Assembly (NCBI GenBank): GCA_031266315.1
Contig: JAISBG010000588.1
Location: forward strand, 1-5,891
From: Planctomycetaceae bacterium
GTDB lineage: Bacteria; Planctomycetota; Planctomycetia; Pirellulales; Thermoguttaceae
DNA: 5,891 bases
Direction of reading: 5' to 3'
A program made the position numbers and the translations under genes. Below the pieces are notes generated by a model. It ran no database searches. It worked only from the letters and a program-made list of their open reading frames with translations, and was not told the origin of the DNA. Below, piece by piece: positions 1-4,733 of this stretch (the stretch's first letter is position 1; each line of letters begins with the position of its first letter).

Positions 1-303
1 TAACGCCGCCGGTTCATCAATTTTCTGTGCGTAAAATCCGAGATCGTCTTCCGAAAAACGGTTCCAACGTTCATGATGCCAAAAACCAAAGAAAGAACAG
101 CAAACTGCAAGAAGTAAAACTGTTGACAATATTAAACGTTTCCAAAAAAACGCCGACAACCAGCCAATAAATGTTATCAAAAAAAGAGCGATCCAAAAAT
201 TCCACGACAAACCTGTCAACCGGTCAAGAAGAATTCCCAAAACTGCCGCAACAAAAATCCGTGAAAGCGGTTGATACGGAATTGATTTTTGTAATGGTTT
301 CAT
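1..303 (-). CDS. comEC: ComEC/Rec2-family competence protein, N-terminal part (cut by window edge)
   Basis: The minus strand is open from an ATG at 303 to base 1 (101 codons) with no stop, so the gene continues left of the window. The start is well bounded: an in-frame TAA lies seven codons upstream and no other start codon intervenes. The protein is very hydrophobic, with likely membrane helices near residues 14-28, 34-53 and 57-74. These are followed by HHERW (76-80) and SEDDLGFYA (84-92). This short-helix cluster followed by an HHxRW...DDLGxYA segment matches, from memory, the N-terminus of planctomycete-type ComEC proteins, which form the inner-membrane channel for single-stranded DNA during natural transformation. 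The competence core and the C-terminal metallo-beta-lactamase-like domain would lie outside the window. No Shine-Dalgarno is visible; a five-codon ORF overlaps the ATG (ATGA). Another multi-helix membrane protein remains possible. Confidence 0.65.
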   Translation of the reverse strand, partial: MKPLQKSIPYQPLSRIFVAAVLGILLDRLTGLSWNFWIALFLITFIGWLSAFFWKRLILSTVLLLAVCCSFFGFWHHERWNRFSEDDLGFYAQKIDEPAAL

Positions 304-366
304 CTTGACGCCATATATGTATTACGTTCCGAGTTTTACGTAACAGATTTCCGTTGTCCGGCTTGA

Positions 367-417
367 ATCATAGTATACTGTATTAGTCATAAAATTGATA
401 TTTTTATAACTATTCCA
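367..417 (-). promoter_or_regulatory. Promoter-like block upstream of comEC
   Basis: On the minus strand, AAAAATATCAAT (405-394) is followed after 14 bases by AGTATACTATGAT, which contains two -10-like hexamers, TATACT (377-372) and TATGAT (372-367). The same arrangement, with 13 bases of spacing, occurs upstream of the hydrolase gene and fliN. Transcription would leave an approximately 60-nt leader before the comEC ATG. No good TTGACA-like -35 is present at 17 bp, so the call rests on the shared pattern. Confidence 0.35.
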
Positions 418-470
418 TGTAATTTTTGTTAAAAGTTGGCATAGCTATTTACTTTTACTTAATAGGTACA

Positions 471-681
471 AAAAACGGAGTAGCCCGATAGGGCTTCATT
501 TTCATAACCGCAGGTCTTTGACCTGCGGTGTAACGACAACAAGTCCACTGCCTGAAAGGCAAAACTTAATACTGTAACGGGTTAAAATTCTGCCCTTCGG
601 GCAGATGTTTTATTAGGTCTTGACCGCAGGTCAAAGACCTGCGGTTACGAAAATTAAGCCCTGTCGGGCTATTCGGTTTTT
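471..681. repeat. Composite inverted repeat (59-bp arms built of hairpins)
   Basis: The arms 471-529 and 623-681 are reverse complements at 54 of 59 positions. Each arm holds two smaller palindromes. One is AGCCC-4nt-GGGCT (482-495 and 657-670). The other is a perfect 10-bp stem, ACCGCAGGTC, with a 3-nt loop (507-529 and 623-645). The order is therefore A-B-spacer-B-A. The 93-bp spacer holds two further hairpins with 3-nt loops: TGCCT/AGGCA (549-561) and TCTGCCC/GGGCAGA (589-605). The layout resembles BIME-type intergenic elements made of paired REP-like units, but membership of a known family cannot be shown here. Single-stranded DNA or RNA could fold as one large cruciform or as six separate hairpins. 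Confidence 0.85.
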
Positions 682-743
682 CGGAACTACTCAGAAAATA
701 GTTACTTGAAAAATACCAATGCAATTCTAACACAGTATGATCG
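657..743 (+). repeat. Orphan copy of the hydrolase-upstream unit, opposite orientation
   Basis: From 666 to 743 this segment matches the reverse complement of 1430-1509 at about 64 of 80 aligned columns with two single-base gaps. It starts at the AGCCC/GGGCT hairpin (657-670), which it shares with the composite repeat. It ends at TATGAT (736-741), the position that is TATAAT in the partner. AAAAATACCAAT (709-720) lies 13 bases before AGTAT. It points right, into the 3' end of the hydrolase gene on the antisense strand. If active it would make antisense RNA; it may equally be a decayed repeat copy. Confidence 0.7.
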
Positions 744-773
744 ACCAATTTTCGTTCAATTATTTTGTTCAAA

Positions 774-1430
774 TTATAAGTAGGGATTTGTTCTCCGTTC
801 TTCGCCGACCGTAGTTGCCGGACCATGACCGGCGAAAATAATCGTTTCATCAGGCAATGAAAGAATTTGCGAACGAATCGCTTCAATTTGAATAGCCGGA
901 TTTCCGTCGGGAAAATCACTTCGTCCAATACTTTGTTTGAAAATAACATCGCCGCTAAAAAGAATCGGTTTGGAATCTGTCGTGAGGAGATAGACCAGAT
1001 GACCTTTGCTATGTCCCGGAACATGCCGCACCTCAATCGAAATTCCGGCTAAATTCAGTTTATCGCCGTTACGAAGCAAAATATCAGCCGGAGAAACTGT
1101 TACTGCAAAACCAAAAGGCGCGGAAAGATTTTGTTCCGCATCAATTAATTTTTCTTTTTCCTCTTCACCGATATAAATTTTACAATTATTCCAAACGTCT
1201 TTTATCGCGTCAATTCCGGCAATATGATCGGCATGACCGTGAGTAACAAGAATCGCAACCGGATTGAGTTTTTTGTTTTCAACACGTTCAATAATTTTCT
1301 CCGGTTCAAAACCGGGATCAACAAGCAAACAGTCCTGATTACCAACCCGATAGATAAGATACCCGTTTTCCTGAAAAGGAACCGACAAAATCGTTTCAAC
1401 AATTATCTCTGAAAAATTATTTTCGGTCAC
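774..1430 (-). CDS. MBL-fold metallo-hydrolase, glyoxalase II / YcbL type
   Basis: The gene encodes 218 residues, the usual size for single-domain members of this group. Metal ligands of the metallo-beta-lactamase fold are all present: THGHADH (63-69), PGH (H140), SGD (D161) and GHG (H202). GRSDFPDGN (169-177) and the C-terminal GPATTVGEERRTNPYL are typical of YcbL-like/glyoxalase II-like proteins rather than beta-lactamases, RNases or ComEC-type domains. It is expected to be a cytosolic di-metal hydrolase of small thioesters such as hydroxyacyl-thiol adducts; the substrate cannot be read from sequence. It lacks the long C-terminal helical domain of classical glyoxalase II. The start is a GTG; its spacing to the upstream TATAAT is odd (see findings). 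A TTG at codon 15 is the alternative, but starting there would remove the first strand of the fold. No signal peptide or Shine-Dalgarno is seen. Confidence 0.9.
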   Translation of the reverse strand: MTENNFSEIIVETILSVPFQENGYLIYRVGNQDCLLVDPGFEPEKIIERVENKKLNPVAILVTHGHADHIAGIDAIKDVWNNCKIYIGEEEKEKLIDAEQNLSAPFGFAVTVSPADILLRNGDKLNLAGISIEVRHVPGHSKGHLVYLLTTDSKPILFSGDVIFKQSIGRSDFPDGNPAIQIEAIRSQILSLPDETIIFAGHGPATTVGEERRTNPYL

Positions 1431-1518
1431 GAATTATACCCCGTTAGGATTGTATTGTGTATTTTTCATGTAACTATTTTTCGGATTGCTCCGAAACACC
1501 GAATAGCCCTATCGGGCT
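1430..1518 (-). repeat. Inverted partner of 657-743, upstream of the hydrolase gene
   Basis: Read on the minus strand, it begins with the AGCCC-GATA-GGGCT hairpin and ends at TATAATTCG on the hydrolase start codon. It is about 80% identical to 666-743 in reverse orientation. Homology stops at the hairpin on one side and at the gene start on the other. The two copies thus bracket the whole hydrolase gene as an inverted repeat about 0.75 kb apart. Confidence 0.7.
1433..1461 (-). promoter_or_regulatory. Candidate sigma-70-type promoter at the hydrolase start
   Basis: On the minus strand there is a perfect TATAAT (1438-1433) with TACACA (1461-1456, 4 of 6 to TTGACA) exactly 17 bp upstream. The -10 box ends only two bases before the annotated GTG, so the usual transcription start would fall inside codon 2. 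Either translation starts further in, or this promoter is not used in the standard way. The same block, with the -10 at the same relative position, recurs upstream of comEC and fliN. Confidence 0.45.
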
Positions 1519-1530
1519 ACTCGGTGTTTC
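1479..1530. repeat. Two overlapping hairpins upstream of the hydrolase gene
   Basis: The large hairpin has 17-bp arms (1493-1509 and 1514-1530) with one mismatch and a TATC loop. Its core AGCCC-4nt-GGGCT and flank ACCGAATAGCCC match the arms of the 471-681 element. A smaller 7-bp hairpin, TTTCGGA/TCCGAAA (1479-1485 and 1490-1496), shares four bases with it. Read on the minus strand the small hairpin has a GCAA tetraloop. Neither is followed by a T-run, so they are not convincing terminators. Confidence 0.85.
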
Positions 1531-1536
1531 ATATCA

Positions 1537-1564
1537 GTAGAGACGCAATGCTTTGCGTTTCTAC
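1537..1564. repeat. Hairpin repeat, GTAGAGACGCAA type
   Basis: Twelve-base arms (1537-1548 and 1553-1564) pair with one G-T wobble across a TGCT loop. Short hairpins beginning GTAGAGACG and ending in its complement occur, as I recall, as dispersed intergenic repeats in several bacterial phyla. That link is from memory and untested. It lies 7 bp from the 1493-1530 hairpin. Confidence 0.75.
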
Positions 1565-1590
1565 TTTAAAATTCGGTTTTCGTTTTTGTA

Positions 1591-1645
1591 AGGGACATGA
1601 GGGACAAAGAGGGACTTTTTAATCAATAAATCAATAGGGACATGA
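1591..1645. repeat. Short AGGGAC array
   Basis: AGGGAC occurs at 1591, 1600, 1610 and 1636. The first three are 9 and 10 bases apart, close to one DNA helical turn. The first and last are the longer identical word AGGGACATGA. Between them lies a second small repeat, AATCAAT twice (1621-1627 and 1629-1635). Its function is unknown; it could be a repeat remnant or a protein-binding array. Confidence 0.6.
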
Positions 1646-1734
1646 CGAACAATGAACACTGTTTTATCAAGTGTAATGAGTTATAGTACGAAATTGGTTT
1701 TGATTTGAGAGTTCCGTGTGGTTAAATTTTTATG

Positions 1735-2700
1735 TTACGCTGCGCGGTTGAGAGTCATTTCTATTCGTTTCGAAATAAACGAATCGTCCAGCAGCATGGT
1801 ATTTTCCAGAAGTTGTTTGACACATTCTGCGTTAAGGCTATGACCGCCTCGCCATGATTCGAATGTTCCGACCCAATCGCAATCCGTCAACGAAAAATCT
1901 CCAACCATATCCAATATTTTGTGTCTAGCACATTCATTTGAAAAACGAAACGTATTTTCAAGCGGACCGTTTTCCGTGAGAACCAACACGTCTTTCGGTG
2001 TTACCCGTTGGCAAAGTCCTTTTTCCAAAAGATAATCCGCCTCGCGTTTTGAAAGAAATGTCCGGCACGACATAATTTCGTCACAAAATGATTGCGGCGT
2101 GAGATCGAATTGATAATCCTGTTGGTCAATCGCGTAACCTTCACCGGGAACCAACAAATATTGATACGAATTTAATCCGTAACGGTTCGGCATGACATTG
2201 ATTCGCTGCGTTTCATTTCCGACACGAAAAGAACGTGTTACAATTCTGATTTTTCGTATCATCGGCTGCGTCAGAATTTCCGCTTGTTTCAGAACAAGAA
2301 TAAACGGCTGACTGGAACCATCAAAACCGGGCATTTCAGGACGGTCTGTCCAGATTTCACAATTGTCAATCTGAAGTGCTTTCAGCGCGGCTAAGAGGTG
2401 TTCCACCATATCAACGCGGGCTTTTCCGTTTGCCAGTGAAGTCTGACGCGGTTTTTCTTCCCGATATTCGACCAGAGCCGGAATACGCGGCGTTCCGCTG
2501 AGATCGGAACGTACAAAAATGATTCCCGTATCCGGTTCCGCCGGTCGTATGTCCAGGCAAACATCTTCGCCAGTCCAGAATCCGAATCCGCGAACAATCA
2601 CCCGTTTGGCAATGGTGTTCTGGAAACGAAATTTTTCTTTAAGTGAACCGGAAAACAACGTCACGGCATCAATAGTTAATGGAACGGAATATGTTTCCAT
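1735..2700 (-). CDS. lpxC: UDP-3-O-acyl-N-acetylglucosamine deacetylase LpxC
   Basis: LpxC is the zinc-dependent deacetylase of the committed step in lipid A synthesis, acting in the cytosol on UDP-3-O-acyl-GlcNAc. The 321 residues cover the whole family (about 305 in E. coli). Visible landmarks are RGFGFWTGEDVCLDIRPAEPDTGI (37-60, the N-terminal strand-turn), VEHLLAAL (99-106) with E100 and zinc ligand H101, PGFDGSSQPF (124-133), SCRTF (211-215), RHKILDMVGD (259-268) with H260, K261 and D264, and GGHSLN (285-290) with H287. Spacings H260-D264 (4) and H260-H287 (27) equal those of E. coli H238-D242-H265, so all catalytic positions are kept. About 22 residues precede the usual start of the fold. 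The ATG at 2700 is kept because no alternative is better placed; no Shine-Dalgarno is seen. The upstream neighbour on the same strand is ompH. Confidence 0.96.
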   Translation of the reverse strand: METYSVPLTIDAVTLFSGSLKEKFRFQNTIAKRVIVRGFGFWTGEDVCLDIRPAEPDTGIIFVRSDLSGTPRIPALVEYREEKPRQTSLANGKARVDMVEHLLAALKALQIDNCEIWTDRPEMPGFDGSSQPFILVLKQAEILTQPMIRKIRIVTRSFRVGNETQRINVMPNRYGLNSYQYLLVPGEGYAIDQQDYQFDLTPQSFCDEIMSCRTFLSKREADYLLEKGLCQRVTPKDVLVLTENGPLENTFRFSNECARHKILDMVGDFSLTDCDWVGTFESWRGGHSLNAECVKQLLENTMLLDDSFISKRIEMTLNRAA

Positions 2701-2724
2701 AAATAAATAATCACCAACATCAAA

Positions 2725-2854
2725 GAGCCGGAAGTGTTTTTATTTACATTACAATATTAAAATAATATTACAATATGTTGCAAAATATTCCGGGTGTGGA
2801 TGGAATTGCCTACCCGGAAATTTCGGTAACGTTTTTGCCATTAACTTCCGGCTC
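2725..2854. repeat. Nested foldback upstream of lpxC
   Basis: The outer arms are perfect 11-mers, GAGCCGGAAGT (2725-2735) and its complement (2844-2854). Inside is an 8-bp stem, TTCCGGGT/ACCCGGAA (2788-2795 and 2812-2819), with a 16-nt loop. The left half also contains a 7-bp palindrome AATATTA/TAATATT and the direct repeat ATTACAATAT twice (from 2748). The outer arm starts 25 bases from the lpxC ATG. It could be a leader structure in read-through RNA from ompH or a small miniature-transposon-like insertion; no target duplication was identified. Confidence 0.7.
2756..2783 (-). promoter_or_regulatory. Weak candidate promoter for lpxC
   Basis: On the minus strand TTGCAA (2783-2778, 4 of 6) and TTTAAT (2761-2756, 5 of 6) are 16 bp apart. 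This would give a leader of about 50 nt carrying one arm of the foldback. The region is extremely AT-rich, so chance matches are likely. Confidence 0.25.
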
Positions 2855-2974
2855 CTTCGTTTTTACTTTAAGGACTCATATGCAATACTAACTCATACGC
2901 AATGAGTTCATAAATTAAATCCTTGTGTTCATGAATTGGCGTATTACATCATCAATTGAATAAACAAAAATAGG

Positions 2975-3167
2975 CGATCATAAGGTAGGCAACCTTTCGC
3001 TGAAAGTTGACGGTAGCCGACTTTGCCCCTGTTTATGGTCGGAAATCAAAAGCCAAAACGTCTTGCAATCTGACTTACCTACGTTAATCTGATTACTGTC
3101 GGCGAGTACACCGACGCGACCTTTCAGCGAAAGGTCGCCTACCTAATTGCCGACCTTAGAGTAATCA
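2975..3167. repeat. Inverted-repeat cluster in the ompH-lpxC spacer
   Basis: The 24-base segments 2983-3006 and 3121-3144 are reverse complements with one mismatch. Each contains CCTTTCGCTGAAAG-like palindromes. The right copy forms a perfect 10-bp stem GCGACCTTTC with a 3-nt loop (3116-3138), the same design as the 507-529 hairpin but unrelated in sequence. Further pairings enclose both sides: CGATCATAA (2975-2983) with TTATGGTCG (3033-3041, one wobble), and GATTACT-GTCGGC (3091-3103) with GCCGAC...AGTAATC (3149-3166), interrupted by five bases. Confidence 0.75.
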
Positions 3168-3232
3168 AATAGCAACACCAATTCGTGAAACACTAGGAAT
3201 TAAATTGCCTGCTTTAATACTCATAAAAAAAG

Positions 3233-3934
3233 TTACCGAGGTACGGCGGGCGGATTCTGAATTCCTTGCGCCTGTTGTGGTTGTTGCGGCGGTTGCGCTA
3301 TCTGTATCTGTTGTCCATTGGTTGCCTGCGCTGCCGGCTTCGGCGGACGTTGCTGACCTTTCGAAGCGTACAATTCGTTAATGACCAACTCGGTAATATT
3401 GAGTTGTTCATCGAACCAGACCAATTTCTGATCCATGTCTTCGGCAACTAATTGCGGTTCCGCCGGATTGACTTCAAAAAACCGATGATCGGTAACTTGA
3501 GCAATACGGCGTTGTTTGGCAAAAGTACCAATTACTTTTTTGATATCCTGATAGGTATCGTACATAATTCTCGAATTTGCCAACGCGAATTTACGCTGCA
3601 TCGCTTTAACTTCTTTTTCGAAATCGGCATACTCATTGGCGATTTCATCAACTTGCTTTTGATGTTCCGGCGTTCCCGCTTTGAAGCCGGAATCTTGAAG
3701 GGCTTTATTCTTGTTCTCAATCTGCTGTTGACGGGTACGGAATTTTGCTTCTTCGGCTTGCACTTCTTTTTGAAGAGTTTCTTGTTTGCCGCGAAATTCG
3801 GGATGTTCCTTAATCAACTGGGCAAGATCAACAACGGCTACGAAATTGGGAAGTCCCTGTGCCGCTGCTTGGGAAACAAATCCGCCAACGGTCATAAGGG
3901 CAACAAAAAGAGTAATCCAGCATGTTTGTTTCAC
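3233..3934 (-). CDS. OmpH/Skp-family periplasmic chaperone
   Basis: With the GTG at 3934 the product is 233 residues. A clear Sec signal peptide follows: KQTCW, a hydrophobic stretch (about 7-21), and AAA-QG for cleavage after residue 25. The mature part starts VAVVDLAQLIKEHPEFRGKQ (32-51), the typical OmpH/Skp first strand. A long charged helical region rich in E, K and Q (about 50-135) should form the coiled-coil tentacle. The core ends near 190. The tail (about 193-233) is Q/P-rich, low complexity and absent from E. coli Skp. The family binds unfolded outer-membrane proteins in the periplasm. An ATG at 4033 would add 33 residues but bury the signal peptide; the GTG is preferred because of AGGAGAG six bases upstream. 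The next gene on the strand is lpxC. A related OmpH-like protein of other function cannot be excluded. Confidence 0.88.
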   Translation of the reverse strand: MKQTCWITLFVALMTVGGFVSQAAAQGLPNFVAVVDLAQLIKEHPEFRGKQETLQKEVQAEEAKFRTRQQQIENKNKALQDSGFKAGTPEHQKQVDEIANEYADFEKEVKAMQRKFALANSRIMYDTYQDIKKVIGTFAKQRRIAQVTDHRFFEVNPAEPQLVAEDMDQKLVWFDEQLNITELVINELYASKGQQRPPKPAAQATNGQQIQIAQPPQQPQQAQGIQNPPAVPR

Positions 3935-3940
3935 AGTTTG

Positions 3941-3947
3941 CTCTCCT
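3941..3947 (-). promoter_or_regulatory. Ribosome binding site fixing the ompH GTG start
   Basis: The minus strand reads AGGAGAG, then six bases, then GTG. It is the only strong Shine-Dalgarno seen in the window. With the signal peptide directly after the GTG, it decides the start against the upstream ATG at 4033. Confidence 0.8.
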
Positions 3948-4326
3948 ACGTGAATGGTGTCGCCGACGGGGGGAATTCTCCGATACGGCAAAACAAATTT
4001 ATTCTTCCTTGAAAATTGCCGAATCGGAATCAAACCGTCGGCTCACAAACGATGTTCTGAAAAGTTTCGAAAAATTTCGACAAGATTTTGAAAACCTCGT
4101 AAAACGAACTTCTCCGAACAAAACGTATTGTGCCTTTTTTTTTAAATCGGGTAAAGACCAATTTTCATTAAAAAAATATTCAGAATAATTATTTTAATCC
4201 AAAAAAACTTAAAAAATGTTAAAATAAACAAAATAGGAATTTTCAGAATATATTGAATAAACAACTTATTTTATCTTATTCCGTTCTTTTATTTATTCTA
4301 ACAATTTCTTTTGAATGTTTTTTGCA

Positions 4327-4335
4327 TGGTATAAT
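4327..4335 (+). promoter_or_regulatory. Extended -10 promoter candidate
   Basis: TGGTATAAT is a perfect extended -10 (TGn-TATAAT), a class that can work without a -35. It reads toward the 4547-4710 foldback and fliN, about 480 bases upstream of its ATG. No gene starts directly after it, so it could serve a long leader or a non-coding transcript, or be chance in AT-rich DNA. Confidence 0.3.
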
Positions 4336-4546
4336 GATTTCACCGATTATGTTATTCTGAAGTTTGTTTTCCCGAAAAGAGTGAAAGGAAGTCCTTGTTT
4401 CCAATAGCGGATTTTTTGTTATTGAACCGATACTATACTTATTCTGTTTTGTTCGCTTTTTCAGATCAAATTGACAAACGTAAGGCAACTATAATATGTT
4501 TAGGGTAATGTTTGATATTTTTTTGAAAGATTGAAATTAAGTTTCC

Positions 4547-4710
4547 GCAACCTCATTTTCAACCTAATTTTCCTGACAAAAACAACCTCAGTAGCAAAAA
4601 CAGCAATAAAGATACGAACCTCATTACCTCATTAAAAATTTAATGAGGTTGGTTTAGTGGGGAATCAAAGGCTACTGAGGTTGTTTTGTTTGGAAAATGA
4701 GGTTGCTGTT
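4547..4710. repeat. Nested foldback with three stems and AACCTCA repeats
   Basis: Three perfect nested stems share one axis. The outer is GCAACCTCATTTTC (4547-4560) with 4693-4706. The middle is 17 bp, AAAACAACCTCAGTAGC (4579-4595) with 4671-4687. The inner is ACCTCATTAAA (4626-4636) with 4639-4649. The word AACCTCA recurs in every left arm and GAGGTT in every right arm, and AACCTMATTTTC is tandemly doubled (4549-4560, 4561-4572). The outer pair is followed by TTGCTGTT (4703-4710), which can also pair with AACAGCAA inside. The regularity argues for a specific element, either miniature-transposon-like or a structured RNA, rather than a terminator, because no gene ends nearby. Confidence 0.8.
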
Positions 4711-4733
4711 AGATTGTTTTTCCGTAAAAGTAA

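Larger units (their letters stand above)
304..773. other. Non-coding interval between comEC and the hydrolase gene
   Basis: No ORF here looks like a protein. The left part (304-470) is AT-rich and holds a promoter-like block for comEC. The middle (471-681) is a composite inverted repeat made of several small hairpins. The right part (657-743) is an orphan copy of the promoter-like unit that also precedes the hydrolase gene. Reading on the hydrolase strand after its stop, no hairpin is followed by a good T-run. The hairpins at 657-670 and 589-605 are followed only by TAATTTT and AATTTT, so they would at best be weak terminators. Confidence 0.7.
1431..1734. other. Non-coding interval between the hydrolase gene and lpxC
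   Basis: There is no credible gene. From left to right it holds the hydrolase promoter candidate, two overlapping hairpins, a third hairpin, a GGGAC array and about 90 bp of plain AT-rich sequence next to the lpxC stop. No classical terminator for lpxC is visible. Confidence 0.7.
2701..3232. other. Non-coding interval between lpxC and ompH
   Basis: There is no credible ORF. The interval holds a foldback directly upstream of lpxC (2725-2854), a small hairpin AACTCAT/ATGAGTT (2890-2908) and an inverted-repeat cluster (2975-3167). About 65 AT-rich bases follow the ompH stop. The ompH stop is followed by a seven-base T-run on the coding strand but without a preceding stable hairpin, so it does not qualify as an intrinsic terminator. 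Confidence 0.7.

Noticed and set aside
589..605. TCTGCCC/GGGCAGA hairpin as intrinsic terminator of the hydrolase gene
   Set aside because: It is followed on the coding strand only by AATTTT and lies about 170 bp past the stop within a repeat cluster; it fits better as a repeat unit.
566..1036. Open frame of 156 codons on the minus strand overlapping the hydrolase gene
   Set aside because: It overlaps the hydrolase gene in another frame, runs into the hairpin-rich repeats and shows no protein-like pattern.
471..1645. Possible CRISPR array from repeated palindromic words
   Set aside because: Repeats are inverted rather than direct, units differ in sequence, and there are no regular spacers or cas genes.
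3225..3235. T-run after the ompH stop as a terminator
   Set aside because: The preceding sequence offers only a 4-bp stem with a 2-base loop, which is not stable enough.
3452..4012. Open frame of 186 codons on the plus strand
   Set aside because: It lies antisense to ompH, which has full family motifs, a signal peptide and an RBS; the plus-strand product is a compositional shadow.
3922..4188. Open frame of 88 codons on the plus strand
   Set aside because: It starts inside the ompH signal-peptide region and runs into AT-rich low-complexity sequence without a ribosome binding site or recognisable motif.
4276..4488. Open frame of 70 codons on the minus strand in the ompH-fliN gap
   Set aside because: The product is rich in K, N and I as expected from random AT-rich DNA; there is no RBS or motif.
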